A DNA stretch of 64,000 nucleotides from Prochlorococcus sp. AG-418-C09 (GTDB lineage Bacteria > Cyanobacteriota > Cyanobacteriia > PCC-6307 > Cyanobiaceae): the NCBI GenBank assembly GCA_003214355.1, contig QCLS01000004.1, positions 44,097 to 108,096 of the forward strand, in the 5' to 3' direction. Under the pieces are notes generated by a model, which did not search any database, was not told the DNA's origin, and worked only from the letters and a program-made list of their open reading frames with translations. The position numbers were made by a program, and so were the translations under genes. Of this stretch, positions 45,866 through 54,337 are shown piece after piece (within the stretch, counting starts at the first letter, position 1; the number at the start of each line of letters is the position of its first letter).

Positions 45866-46088
45866 AACGCTTTTAAGTTGTAAGCTATCGACGCACCTAA
45901 ATCATTGATCCTTGTTAATAACCTAAACTTAAATTCGTGATTTTCAAAGAAAACCAACCTTTAATAACTGGGGCCTTTTGACTAGAATTAAGCTTATTTC
46001 CTATAGGGCACCTTAACGATGCAGAGGATTAAAGCTTAGACTTAATTAAAAAATAATGGAGCAGTTAATTTAGTCAGCTATTTTCTTT

Positions 46089-46202
46089 ATGAAATTTCGG
46101 GCAGGCTATCGACCATTTGGAAGACCTCCTATAACTCAACAGACACAATATATTAATTTAAAAGCAGAAAGTAAATCCGTTTTTTTACGCATTGCAAATT
46201 AA
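46089..46202 (+). CDS. Small basic hypothetical protein, 37 residues
   Basis: MKFRAGYRPFGRPPITQQTQ, then YINLKAESKSVFLRIAN. GC-richer at the beginning than its surroundings. Upstream, 45866-46088 shows no other gene. Support is composition and clean start/stop only. Confidence 0.4.
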   Translation: MKFRAGYRPFGRPPITQQTQYINLKAESKSVFLRIAN

Positions 46203-46366
46203 TTGAATATATACGAGGATAAAGATGATTTGCTTTTTATAAAATTGGTATAAAATTTAAACTTTTTTTATTAGCTCAGAGAAAATAGGGTATATTTGAG
46301 GATAATTGAAATAATCATTTTTTACCTAATTTAATTAGATTTAAACTTATATCCAAAGAATTATTA

Positions 46367-46735
46367 ATGGAAGACTCAAAAAAGTTAATTTTTGTAGGGT
46401 TACTTAAATTAGCTAAGTCGAGTGAAGACAAATATAAAAATGGTGACTTCAAAGGTGCTTTAGAAGATAAAAAAAAAGTTAAAGTTATTTTAAAATCTCC
46501 ATCATGTGACAAAGAAGTTAAAAAAATATACGAGGAGGAACTTGCCAATATATATTTATCAAAATTTGACTTAATAAATGACTATAAAAAAATATTGAGT
46601 GATTCAAAAAGAATTAAAATCAAGAATTATTTAGAAAAAAAAAGTATTGCTAAATATAAGATTGGGGATTATGAAAGTGCTATTAAAGCTTTAAGGAGAT
46701 CAGAAAAATATTCTTTAAAAATTAAAGATACCTAA
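46367..46735 (+). CDS. Hypothetical helical (TPR-like) protein
   Basis: 122 residues. KSSEDKYKNGDFKGALEDKKKVKVIL and KSIAKYKIGDYESAIKALRRSEKY follow the pattern of tetratricopeptide helices (A/G at position 8, Y at 11, A at 20). No signal peptide. Lysine-rich and very AT-rich. It may act as a protein-binding scaffold, inferred from the pattern. Confidence 0.55.
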   Translation: MEDSKKLIFVGLLKLAKSSEDKYKNGDFKGALEDKKKVKVILKSPSCDKEVKKIYEEELANIYLSKFDLINDYKKILSDSKRIKIKNYLEKKSIAKYKIGDYESAIKALRRSEKYSLKIKDT

Positions 46736-47130
46736 TTATTAATCTATAAAATAAATTATCTAGTTCAGTAAACTAGTTATTTGTTAAAGTGATCAATTTG
46801 ATGCTCAATATAAGGTTTTCAAACCTGATTGCAAAAGCATTTAGATAGCGACGGAGTAATTAAGACTGCTGAAATGAAAATTAAACCAAACATGGCTCTC
46901 CATAATTAATAAAAAAGTGATTAGTACAGCTGTATTACTTTTATAGCTATTAATGTATGGACTCGTCAAGTCTTTTAACTAATTTTTTTTAAGAGAAAAT
47001 ATATAAAATAATTTATTAAAGATTCAGAGTCCCATTGTATTTGATGATAAATAAGTTCGGGAACCTCACAAAATTAATTTCACACCATACAAGATGATTA
47101 ATTAAATTACATAAAAATATAAATTAAAAA
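46736..47130. other. Gene-free stretch before the island
   Basis: About 395 bp. A small hairpin CTAGTT-cagta-AACTAG is at 46760-46776. Short frames (15-17 codons) are present but not convincing. No tRNA found. Confidence 0.5.
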
Positions 47131-47361
47131 ATGTCAGAAGAAAAGAACTCCAAAAATTGCCGTCCAAAAAATAAGGCAATGATCGCCTATGGAATTATTC
47201 AAATTAGTGCAACAATAATATCTGCATTATCCTTGTTCTCTATTGCGATTGGATTATGTTCAATAAAAACTGAGTCAAAACTATTCAATGATTGTGTAAA
47301 AGAAAGGGCTCAAATAGGCGAGGGAAACGCTAATGCTGTCAGATTTTGTAATGGCGGATAA
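47131..47361 (+). CDS. Small membrane protein, 76 residues
   Basis: MSEEKNSKNCRPKNKAMIAY, then one helix (GIIQISATIISALSLFSIAIGLCSI) and a cysteine-containing end (FNDCVKERAQIGEGNANAVRFCNGG). Last gene before the recombinase. It could belong to either the chromosome or the island. No family recognised. Confidence 0.6.
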   Translation: MSEEKNSKNCRPKNKAMIAYGIIQISATIISALSLFSIAIGLCSIKTESKLFNDCVKERAQIGEGNANAVRFCNGG

Positions 47362-47498
47362 TAAATATAAAAAAGTTTTTCCTGATATTTAATAATAAAG
47401 ACTGCCTTACCGTTAATCCTCTGAGCGTCGACCTGGAAAAGCCAACGACTTCTGACTGCCCAACAAGCTACTTGCCTTAAGGGTTTATAAAGATATAC

Positions 47499-47522
47499 TG
47501 GTAGGACCATATGGTAGGACCA
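47499..47522 (+). repeat. Two copies of palindromic TGGTAGGACCA before the recombinase
   Basis: TGGTAGGACCA at 47499-47509 and 47512-47522; each is itself an inverted repeat (TGGT/ACCA). Starts are 13 bp apart and the second ends 2 bp before the recombinase GTG. The preceding 130 bp are GC-richer than usual. Possible recombinase arm-binding, core att or autoregulatory site. Confidence 0.6.
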
Positions 47523-47524
47523 AA

Positions 47525-48817
47525 GTGTCAAGAGTATTTCAAAGACCAGGAAGAAGTGGCTACTATTTTGGCATTGCTGTACCCAGAGAATTAAGGAAGA
47601 AACTTAGAAAAAGCGAGGTCATAAGGAAACTTGGTAATACCTACAAAGAAGCAAATATAAATAAAGCAAAGGTTGAAGCACAGATCCAAAGATCATTTGG
47701 GGCAGAGCTTAAAAGCTTAAGCTTGGTTGAAGAAGTGAGAGCAATATATGAAAATGATCCAGAATTTAAAGACATAAAGTCACTGGCCGACTTACCAGAT
47801 TCAGATAAGGAGGAGTTAAAATCTGCGAATCCTATTGACCTAGACGAAAAAGGAAATCCAACTAATCCTGAGGAGGCTGCACTATGGCTAACACTCGAAG
47901 GTAAAACCACATACCATCAATGGATTAACAGAAGGAAATCAATAGAAAATGTCTCTAAATCAACCGTTAATGGATGGAATACAAAATTACTTAAATTAGC
48001 GACATGGAAAGGTTCTGACTATCTTGCTGATCTCACAAAACCAGAGGCTCTTAAATTTAAAAACTATCTACTAACAAAAGGACATGAACCATCGTCAGTT
48101 AAGAATATTATCGGAACCCTAAATGCTTTCTGGAACTGGTTAGATGAAAACGATATTACCGATACAAATATTTGGGCTGGACTAAAGAAAAGACTTCCTG
48201 ATCCAGAAAAAAAGCCTCTACCATCAAGAGAGGTATTGGATGAAGCTACAGAAAAAGCTTCAACATTATCTCCTTGGAGAAAGGAAAAGGATTATGCATT
48301 TTTGATCCAAAGATATACAGCCTGTAGAAAAGGAGCTGCTAATGGCTTGAGACATTGCGATATTGATTTAAAAGAGAAAAACATTACATTTACTCCTTGG
48401 GAAAAGATAGTTTCTTATAAAAAGACAAGAGGAGGGAATAGAAGAGAGAAGCTAATAAGGAGGCTTAAATCATCCAAAGATGAAAGGACAGTTCCAATAT
48501 CAGATGATCTATTTGAGTTAATAAAAGACATGCCATTAATCAAAGGTTCTGATGATCCTATCTGGCCGCATAGATATAAAAGTAATGATGACTCATGGGG
48601 ATCTCATCATTGCTCTGAATATAAAAATAAATATGGTTTACCATCCCATGATTTAAGAAGATTTGGAATTACAGCTTTAATAAATGCTGGTGTATCTCCA
48701 TACAGAATATGGGACGTTATAAGGCATAAAATTCCAGGAATGTCTGAAGTAACAATGATGTACAACAGACCAACTATTGAAGATCTAAAAGAAGCAATGG
48801 AAATCATTGCCACATAA
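47525..48817 (+). CDS. Tyrosine recombinase/integrase of a mobile island
   Basis: 430 residues. The catalytic fold is C-terminal: Arg268 (ACRKGAANGLRHCDI), HDLRR with His375 and Arg378, RHKIPG and nucleophile Tyr413 (MMYNRP). The SAM-like core-binding domain is about 125-215. The N-terminal GRSGYYFGIAVPRELRKKLRKSEVIRKLG is an arm-binding-type region. Prochlorococcus islands called tycheposons use recombinases of this kind. Start GTG at 47525. Its 3' end recurs at 51078 and 53702. Expected to integrate and excise the adjoining DNA. Confidence 0.92.
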   Translation: MSRVFQRPGRSGYYFGIAVPRELRKKLRKSEVIRKLGNTYKEANINKAKVEAQIQRSFGAELKSLSLVEEVRAIYENDPEFKDIKSLADLPDSDKEELKSANPIDLDEKGNPTNPEEAALWLTLEGKTTYHQWINRRKSIENVSKSTVNGWNTKLLKLATWKGSDYLADLTKPEALKFKNYLLTKGHEPSSVKNIIGTLNAFWNWLDENDITDTNIWAGLKKRLPDPEKKPLPSREVLDEATEKASTLSPWRKEKDYAFLIQRYTACRKGAANGLRHCDIDLKEKNITFTPWEKIVSYKKTRGGNRREKLIRRLKSSKDERTVPISDDLFELIKDMPLIKGSDDPIWPHRYKSNDDSWGSHHCSEYKNKYGLPSHDLRRFGITALINAGVSPYRIWDVIRHKIPGMSEVTMMYNRPTIEDLKEAMEIIAT

Positions 48818-48838
48818 ATTTATTCACACTCATCAAAT
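48776..48838 (+). repeat. Recombinase 3'-end repeat, copy 1 (within the intact gene)
   Basis: Last 14 codons of the recombinase (IEDLKEAMEIIAT) plus 21 bp downstream, ending TTTATTCACACTCATCAAAT. Copy 2 at 51078 matches 60 of 63 bases by hand alignment. Confidence 0.85.
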
Positions 48839-48885
48839 AAAGGAAGTAATAAACCTTTTACAAATAAAGGGAAGTTAATCAATAT

Positions 48886-49080
48886 TTAGAACCCTTTAAT
48901 TCCTAAAGCTATTAACAGAATACCCGTAATCGAATAGAAAATTCTTGCGCCTTTTTTACCTCTACACATAGATAAAACTCCTTTTGCTTTGGGATTATTC
49001 CAAAACCAATTCCAATTACTTTGCGCCGCTAACACAGTAAAAGAGCCTCCGAAAATACAAAATAGTTGATTTGAATCCAT
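48886..49080 (-). CDS. Small membrane protein, Imm17-like
   Basis: 64 residues with two hydrophobic segments: FCIFGGSFTVLAAQ, then NWNWFWNNPKAKGVLSMCRGKKGARIFYSITGILLIALGIKGF. The GRKGARIFY-helix pattern recalls the Imm17 immunity-protein family of polymorphic toxin systems, matched from memory only. No toxin gene is visible nearby. First gene after the recombinase, opposite strand. Confidence 0.55.
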   Translation of the reverse strand: MDSNQLFCIFGGSFTVLAAQSNWNWFWNNPKAKGVLSMCRGKKGARIFYSITGILLIALGIKGF

Positions 49081-49248
49081 TGCTAATTATTTAGAGTTTT
49101 TTTTAAAAGGATAACAAAACAAATACTTCTGAACTATTTACTACTGAAGTTTTAATACAAAGAATTAAAAGATATTCTGCGATTCACATCTAATATATGA
49201 AAGTATTAGGTATGGACTCCTCTTTTTTTTCGAAAGCCTAGAGCAGAA

Positions 49249-49740
49249 ATGAAACGTTTACTACTTGCACCGCTTTTTCTAACTTTGCTTTTTGGTTGTA
49301 GTAATACAAATGAAATTATTAGGAATAAAAATGACATTATTAATTTGGAATGTGTCCTAAACGAAGTTAGTAATGATAGTGAGAACTATAATTATGACGA
49401 AAATAGGAATATTGAATATGAAATAACCTTAGATACAAAAAATAAAGAAGGAACTTGGCGGATCGTTACATGGGATAACCCGCCAAAAGAATTTGAGAAT
49501 GTTGTAATAACTTCTAAATTTATTTACCTTCAGCGAACTCGTGGAATAAATGATACTTGGGGGCTGCCATATTTTCTTCCTGATTATTCTTATACAATAA
49601 ATAGAGCCAATGGAGAAATAATTCAAAAACTAGTATTGACATATTTTGATAAAAATTACAAGCGTATTCCATATGAAATAGATAGGGAATGGTTAAAAGG
49701 AATATGTATCGTCTCTGAAGATGCAGAGACCTTGTTTTAA
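49249..49740 (+). CDS. Secreted lipoprotein carrying the island signal-peptide module
   Basis: 163 residues. The signal MKRLLLAPLFLTLLFGC has a lipobox (LFGC). The start DNA ATGAAACGTTTACTACTTGC belongs to the repeated module of this island. The mature part contains YTINRANGEIIQKL and ends GICIVSEDAETLF, matching YTINRINGEFNFW and GSCRVVEDGNLF in the protein at 59397-59903, so the two are distant paralogs. Function unknown. Confidence 0.7.
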   Translation: MKRLLLAPLFLTLLFGCSNTNEIIRNKNDIINLECVLNEVSNDSENYNYDENRNIEYEITLDTKNKEGTWRIVTWDNPPKEFENVVITSKFIYLQRTRGINDTWGLPYFLPDYSYTINRANGEIIQKLVLTYFDKNYKRIPYEIDREWLKGICIVSEDAETLF

Positions 49741-49770
49741 ATGAAACGCTTATTACTTGCACAGCAATAA
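49741..49770 (+). repeat. Orphan signal-peptide start (MKRLLLAQQ-stop)
   Basis: ATGAAACGCTTATTACTTGCACAGCAATAA directly follows the stop of the lipoprotein gene. A nine-residue frame that matches the N-terminal module of neighbouring secreted proteins but stops at once; no mature protein follows. Remnant or short leader peptide. Confidence 0.7.
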
Positions 49771-49823
49771 GAAATTAATTATTAAAAGTTTTTGCTAAGA
49801 AATAAGTAGATCACTAAATCACT

Positions 49824-49985
49824 ATGGACAAAGAAACTCTAATCAGATTGGCAACTCCACTATCAATAGTTTTATTAACGATTTCTATTTTTTATAATGC
49901 TTCACAGCTTAGAGGAACAAAAGATAATCCTTTTTACATTGGTTGCTCAAATAGTACGTTTTCCTACTTCTGCGGTAGAAGTTGA
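49824..49985 (+). CDS. Small membrane protein, 53 residues
   Basis: MDKETLIRLATPLSIVLLTI, then SIFYNASQLRGTKDNPFYIGCSNSTFSYFCGRS. One membrane helix, two or three cysteines in the extracytoplasmic end. It lies after the orphan signal-peptide copy. No family recognised. Confidence 0.5.
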   Translation: MDKETLIRLATPLSIVLLTISIFYNASQLRGTKDNPFYIGCSNSTFSYFCGRS

Positions 49986-50077
49986 TAAACCCTTAATACT
50001 GTAGATAGATTATTCTAAAGCTGGTCATTTTCGCTTTTAACTTAGTTATCGTAGGGACTCTCAGTCACTTGAATTAA

Positions 50078-51001
50078 TTATGCAGCAATATTTCTATAAC
50101 GAGTATATTGCGGTTCAAACAGTAACTTAGTGGTTGCTAATGGTCCAAATCTATTTTTGATAACTATTAGTTCTACTAAGTCTCGTTCTAAAGTTTCTGG
50201 ATTATAGAAATTATCTCTATAAAGCATAATTACTAGATCAGCAATATTTTCTAAAGAATTTGTATCTCTTAAATCACAAAGCATTGGTCGATGATTTTTT
50301 CTGTTTTCAATATCTCTTGAGAGTTGAGATAAAAGAATAATCGGGACATTTAGTTCTAAAGCTATTTCTTTAAGTTCAATGCTAATCTTAGTTAATTCTT
50401 TGGCTCTTGATTTCTTATTGGGACCATCCAGCCTCTGTATATAGTCAACAACAATAAGTCCAAGTTTCCCTTTCCCATTTTTTTCTTTAACCTTTTTACT
50501 TTTTGTGAGTATCTGTTTGACTTTAATATTACCTTTGTCGCAAACAAATAAAGGTAAATCATTAATTTCCTCTATACCTTTTTCAATTAATTTCCTTTCA
50601 TCATCTTCTAATGTTCCTCTTCTTATCTTTTGATGAAAAATACCAGTTTCCATAGAAAGAAATTTATAACTGATTTGCTCTTTACTGTCCTCGAGACTGA
50701 AATAGCAGACTGGTTCTTTGGTATTTCTTGCAATATTCTTGGATAGATTAATTGCAAATGAACTTTTACCCATGGTAGGTCTTCCACCAATAACAATTAA
50801 TGATCCCCTATGAAGACCTAGTGTCATTGCATCCAAGTCATTGAAACCCCAGGAAATTCTGTTAGAAGATTGGTCTATTGAAGTATTCTCTATGTTTTTA
50901 AAATCATTTTTCAATATGTCTCCTATATTTTTTATTTCTTCAAAATCCTTCCTCTTTTTTCTTCCTTTCAACAGAAAATCCTTAATTCCTTTTGTATTCA
51001 T
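50078..51001 (-). CDS. DnaB-like helicase, C-terminal (ATPase) domain only
   Basis: 307 residues. From about residue 47 it reads as the DnaB RecA-like motor: WGFNDLDAMTLGLHRGSLIVIGGRPTMGKSSFAINL (Walker A), FSLEDSKEQ, LIVVDYIQRLDG (Walker B), ILLSQLSR and DLRDTNSLENIADLVIMLYRD. The N-terminal primase-binding domain of chromosomal DnaB is missing; only a short basic start is present. Mobile elements often carry such helicases for their own replication. Bounded by the recombinase 3'-end repeat at its 5' side (51078). Confidence 0.85.
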   Translation of the reverse strand: MNTKGIKDFLLKGRKKRKDFEEIKNIGDILKNDFKNIENTSIDQSSNRISWGFNDLDAMTLGLHRGSLIVIGGRPTMGKSSFAINLSKNIARNTKEPVCYFSLEDSKEQISYKFLSMETGIFHQKIRRGTLEDDERKLIEKGIEEINDLPLFVCDKGNIKVKQILTKSKKVKEKNGKGKLGLIVVDYIQRLDGPNKKSRAKELTKISIELKEIALELNVPIILLSQLSRDIENRKNHRPMLCDLRDTNSLENIADLVIMLYRDNFYNPETLERDLVELIVIKNRFGPLATTKLLFEPQYTRYRNIAA

Positions 51002-51077
51002 TTTATAAATTCAATAGGTTTTCATATAAGCGAATCCCTGAAAAGAAGCAAGATTATTTTTAACAATAATTTGGAAA

Positions 51078-51140
51078 ATTGAAGATCTAAAAGAAGCAAT
51101 GGAAATCATTGCAAGATAGATTTATTCACACTCATCAAAT
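51078..51140 (+). repeat. Recombinase 3'-end repeat, copy 2 (orphan)
   Basis: Would encode IEDLKEAMEIIAR-stop, but no recombinase body precedes it. 60 of 63 bases match copy 1; its last part matches copy 3 exactly. Confidence 0.85.
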
Positions 51141-51168
51141 GAAGATTCTTAAAAAATAAATTCAATAT

Positions 51169-51213
51169 TTGACACGCTATATAAAATTGGAGGGATAAAA
51201 CCCTCTTTTTTTT
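51169..51213 (+). promoter_or_regulatory. Promoter-like element followed at once by a terminator hairpin
   Basis: TTGACA at 51169 and TATAAAAT nearby resemble the repeated element at 56458/57864/58778. It is followed by GAGGG-ataaaa-CCCTC (51190-51205) and eight T's, an intrinsic terminator. Transcription starting here would end within about 30 nt unless read through. Confidence 0.5.
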
Positions 51214-51215
51214 CT

Positions 51216-51332
51216 TTGGAAAATTTTAAAAATAAATTAAGACTTATTGGTTTTTTACCTATTGGAGCTTTAGCTAATTTTTTTGCCTTATTAATTCTAT
51301 TAGCAATATCTAGCTTATTTATTGATTGTTAA
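51216..51332 (+). CDS. Possible small membrane protein, 38 residues, TTG start
   Basis: MENFKNKLRLIGFLPIGALA, then NFFALLILLAISSLFIDC. Only a TTG start right after a terminator is available, so it is doubtful. One hydrophobic helix. Confidence 0.3.
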   Translation: MENFKNKLRLIGFLPIGALANFFALLILLAISSLFIDC

Positions 51333-51418
51333 TTTATACATTCAAAATATCAACTAATATCTTAAGAATATTATTGTGATTATTAGAAATGATAATGGAT
51401 TCAAAAAATTAAATTTTT

Positions 51419-52132
51419 ATGATTGGAAATCTTTTAAAGGCATCAATTATTCCTATTCTGATTTGGCTATTTCAAAAAGCTACTCGTACAGGAACCGAGA
51501 AATCTAGGAATTTTCTCTTTGTTATATTTTGGTCTTTATTTTTTATATTGGAAGTAGCGGAAATTGGTTTTATTCTGTCTGTTGCAATCAAAACCAATAG
51601 TCCTGATATTGGACTACTTTTAGGTCGAAGAATAGGTATCTATTTATTCGCTTCATTTGTATTAAGAGAAAAAATTAAAAGTTTTTTTGGGAAGATATTT
51701 ATATCTTCAAAGAAAAGTGTTTCTAAAACAAGTTCCAGCTCGAAAGTTACTAATAAAGGATCGAATCATAAATACAGAAACAAATCCAGTAATCCTATTA
51801 AGAAGTATATGCTAAATTTCCTTGATGATGCTGATGAAGAAAATAATTCTTGGGGAAGTTCAATCCCCTCGACCTATGAAGCTTCTCGAAATAAAGATAA
51901 TTTAAACGCCTCATCTAATTCTAATTCTAATTCTAAAGACATCTTAAATAATAAAATTAAACCGCCTATAGATGATCAAGAGAAAGAGATTAATAAAAAA
52001 AATGATTCTACCGAAGAACGTAAAGAGAGAGATATTAAGAATAAATTAAAATATTACAAGACATTATTAGAGGAAGATTTAATTAGCAAGGCTGAATATA
52101 CATCCATGAAAAAGAAATTATTAGAAATTTAA
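51419..52132 (+). CDS. Membrane protein with disordered linker and SHOCT-like end
   Basis: 237 residues: two or three membrane helices in the first 90, a Ser/Asn/Lys-rich linker (including SNSNSNSKD), and a C-terminal SHOCT-like element (KLKYYKTLLEEDLISKAEYTSMKKKLLEI), the short helical oligomerisation tail seen also in the protein at 57908. Sits in the cassette between repeat copies 2 and 3, followed by another membrane protein of similar build. Function unknown. Confidence 0.65.
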   Translation: MIGNLLKASIIPILIWLFQKATRTGTEKSRNFLFVIFWSLFFILEVAEIGFILSVAIKTNSPDIGLLLGRRIGIYLFASFVLREKIKSFFGKIFISSKKSVSKTSSSSKVTNKGSNHKYRNKSSNPIKKYMLNFLDDADEENNSWGSSIPSTYEASRNKDNLNASSNSNSNSKDILNNKIKPPIDDQEKEINKKNDSTEERKERDIKNKLKYYKTLLEEDLISKAEYTSMKKKLLEI

Positions 52133-52223
52133 TAAAGGGTTAGAATTAGTATGTGGGTTTACAAATGCTCAAGAAAAATGTCTAAGTTTCAATATCTTGA
52201 GAAGATAATAATTAATTGGCTAT

Positions 52224-52979
52224 TTGGATATGGTTACAGCTTCACCTAATTTTGGATCCTTCGTTGGAATTCTACTCTTTATTCTGGGATTTCTATCAAT
52301 TCTTACTTCTCTTTTCCCAGATTTAAAGAGAAAATTATTCTTTTTATCAAATTTTGAAACAGAAGTTGGGATAATCTTATGTATTCAGGGAGGGATTTTT
52401 TACTTTCAGGGATGGAGAATGGATCCGATTATCCAATTTGCAATTTTCTTACAGTTTGTTGTACTAACTATTTTAATTATGTTTAATTACATAAAAGCAA
52501 AAAATATTTTAAGGCTTAAAAATGAACTCAGGTATGATTCAAATTTTAATGAGCAAGAACTATTTAAAGAATATATTTTTAGCTTTGTAGATAAATTAGA
52601 CAAAATTTTATTTGGTCAGTCATTTCGAAAAGAGAGTCCAAAAAATGTTGATAATAATTCTCAAGATTCAAAAAAATATAGAACAGATACTAGGAAATCA
52701 TATAGTAGGGAAAATGCTGATGATTTTAATGAATATAAAGATGATCATATTAAAAACAAGAAGATAAAAGATATTGAAGAGGAAGAAGAAATAGAAACTA
52801 TTTTCTACAGAGATATAGGTAAATATAAAAAAGAGGATTTAGAACTTAAGAATGATAGTGAGATTTATAAAATAGTTAAGGACCGTCTTCTTGGAATAAC
52901 GAAAGGAGAAATAAAGCCTGATTCAGGCGAAGTCCAGTATTTAAAAAGTATTCTTAAATTTGTAAAGCCTATTAAATAA
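52224..52979 (+). CDS. Membrane protein with charged cytoplasmic tail
   Basis: 251 residues. Two or three N-terminal helices (FGSFVGILLFILGFLSILTSLF, VGIILCIQGGIFYF, FAIFLQFVVLTILIMFNYI) are followed by about 150 residues of charged, Lys/Asp/Glu-rich sequence (KIKDIEEEEEIETIFYRD). It follows the SHOCT protein by 92 bp. Start could be slightly downstream (ATG at 52230). No family recognised. Confidence 0.6.
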   Translation: MDMVTASPNFGSFVGILLFILGFLSILTSLFPDLKRKLFFLSNFETEVGIILCIQGGIFYFQGWRMDPIIQFAIFLQFVVLTILIMFNYIKAKNILRLKNELRYDSNFNEQELFKEYIFSFVDKLDKILFGQSFRKESPKNVDNNSQDSKKYRTDTRKSYSRENADDFNEYKDDHIKNKKIKDIEEEEEIETIFYRDIGKYKKEDLELKNDSEIYKIVKDRLLGITKGEIKPDSGEVQYLKSILKFVKPIK

Positions 52980-53062
52980 ATTAAACCTTCATTAAGATTA
53001 CTTTTTTAAGCTGTGTATTTTAAATTTTGTAAAAAATGCGGATTCAATCTTCAGAATTTAAA

Positions 53063-53185
53063 TTAGCTAAAAATTATTGATTTAATAAATCGAACAATTA
53101 ATACTCCAATAAAAGCACCTACTCCATAACTAAGAAATGTAATGAAACTTCCAGTAAATCCTGAAGAATCTTTTTTGTTAATCAT
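53063..53185 (-). CDS. Small membrane protein, 40 residues
   Basis: MINKKDSSGFTGSFITFLSY, then GVGAFIGVLIVRFIKSIIFS. One hydrophobic, glycine-rich segment. Clean start and stop; no family recognised. Confidence 0.5.
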   Translation of the reverse strand: MINKKDSSGFTGSFITFLSYGVGAFIGVLIVRFIKSIIFS

Positions 53186-53325
53186 AAGAAAAATATTTAG
53201 AATTATTTTAATAATTACACAATTTATAAATTAAAAAATTCTTTGTTAAAAAATTAAATAAAGGATATTCAAAGATAATATATTTTATTTAACTTTAAGA
53301 TTGTTTTAATTAGAGATGAAATTAT

Positions 53326-53643
53326 CTATTCTTTTTCAATATCAATAGTTTTTTTCTTATCATTGATTGCTTTTTGTTTCATATTTTTAGTCATTTCGTA
53401 AGATATAAAACCACTAATAAGTTGAATTGGATATTTTACTCCAGGTTTTAATTCTTCTTCACCAGTTTGAATTAAAATCATAAATCCAATAAAAAAAACT
53501 AAAAGAAAAGGGACTAGAGAAAGACCCCATGATCGCTGTCTTATTCCCCAAATAGCAGAACTCAAAGGAGAAAGTAAACCAACACATACACCAATTAAAA
53601 TAGGATTACATTTTTCTCTTCTTTGATTAGGTGTAAGAATCAT
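53326..53643 (-). CDS. Membrane protein, 105 residues
   Basis: MILTPNQRREKCNPILIGVC with hydrophobic segments near residues 15-30 and 38-58 (WGLSLVPFLLVFFIGFMILI), then a lysine-rich tail (MKQKAINDKKKTIDIEKE). Last gene of the cassette before repeat copy 3. No family recognised. Confidence 0.55.
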   Translation of the reverse strand: MILTPNQRREKCNPILIGVCVGLLSPLSSAIWGIRQRSWGLSLVPFLLVFFIGFMILIQTGEEELKPGVKYPIQLISGFISYEMTKNMKQKAINDKKKTIDIEKE

Positions 53644-53701
53644 TAAATTAAATATTCCATTTTTTAAAAGATAAAGATATTAATAATAAAGTCAAGTATG
53701 T

Positions 53702-53734
53702 AAATCATTGCAAGATAGATTTATTCACACTCAT
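53702..53734 (+). repeat. Recombinase 3'-end repeat, copy 3 (orphan, short)
   Basis: 33 bp identical to the end of copy 2 (AAATCATTGCAAGATAGATT onward to ATTCACACTCAT). Followed 55 bp later by the next membrane-protein gene. Confidence 0.85.
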
Positions 53735-53788
53735 AATTCAGTGATTGATATACGATTTAGAATATAGTTCAAGTTAAATTTGCAATCC

Positions 53789-54232
53789 ATGAGTGCAAGT
53801 ATTTTTTGGTGGTGTGCACTAGTTCTTCTTCCTCCATTATTTTTAATAATTGGACCAGTTCAATTTATCTTGGGAATTATTGCTCAGGTAGCAGCAGTCA
53901 TAATACTTCTTACTGATTCAGTAATTCCTAATCAATACATCTGGGGAGCATTAATTATTTTTATTATTCAATGCCTACCTCCAATAAGAGCTTTAGGAGG
54001 AATGGCTACTGAACTAATATGCAAGCCTATTCCAGGAGGAAGAACAGTAAATGTTGGGGATGCAATTGTTGGATCAATTGCTGGATTAATTTACAATTTA
54101 GATTGGCTTGATTTCGCTAACAATAATCCTGGGAGTTGGCTTATTTACTTGAATTATATTTTGTCTTCTATAGGGATTTGGTTATTTATAAGTGTTGCTA
54201 TTACAAATCGATTAGTACATAAAAATGATTAG
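53789..54232 (+). CDS. Membrane protein, four helices
   Basis: 147 residues from MSASIFWWCALVLLPPLFLI, with hydrophobic segments near 5-45, 50-65, 90-105 and 115-138. No family recognised. A TTG three codons upstream is also open, but ATG at 53789 is the better start. First gene of the run of small exported/membrane proteins that extends to 60.4 kb. Confidence 0.6.
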   Translation: MSASIFWWCALVLLPPLFLIIGPVQFILGIIAQVAAVIILLTDSVIPNQYIWGALIIFIIQCLPPIRALGGMATELICKPIPGGRTVNVGDAIVGSIAGLIYNLDWLDFANNNPGSWLIYLNYILSSIGIWLFISVAITNRLVHKND

Positions 54233-54337
54233 CTGTGAGTCAAGTAATCATCGTTCGGGAATTACGCCGGGTAACGAATTTGCAGAGAATAAAAATAAAA
54301 GGTTTGATAATAACTACAGAGTTATTTAAAAATATAA

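Noticed and set aside
47035-47100. Short frame MINKFGNLTKLISHHTR
   Set aside because: 17 codons without ribosome-binding site or other support.
47370-47470. Possible tRNA next to the recombinase (D-arm-like ACGGTAAGGCAGT on the minus strand)
   Set aside because: No acceptor, anticodon or T arm could be matched on either strand. It may be a relic, but I cannot support a tRNA.
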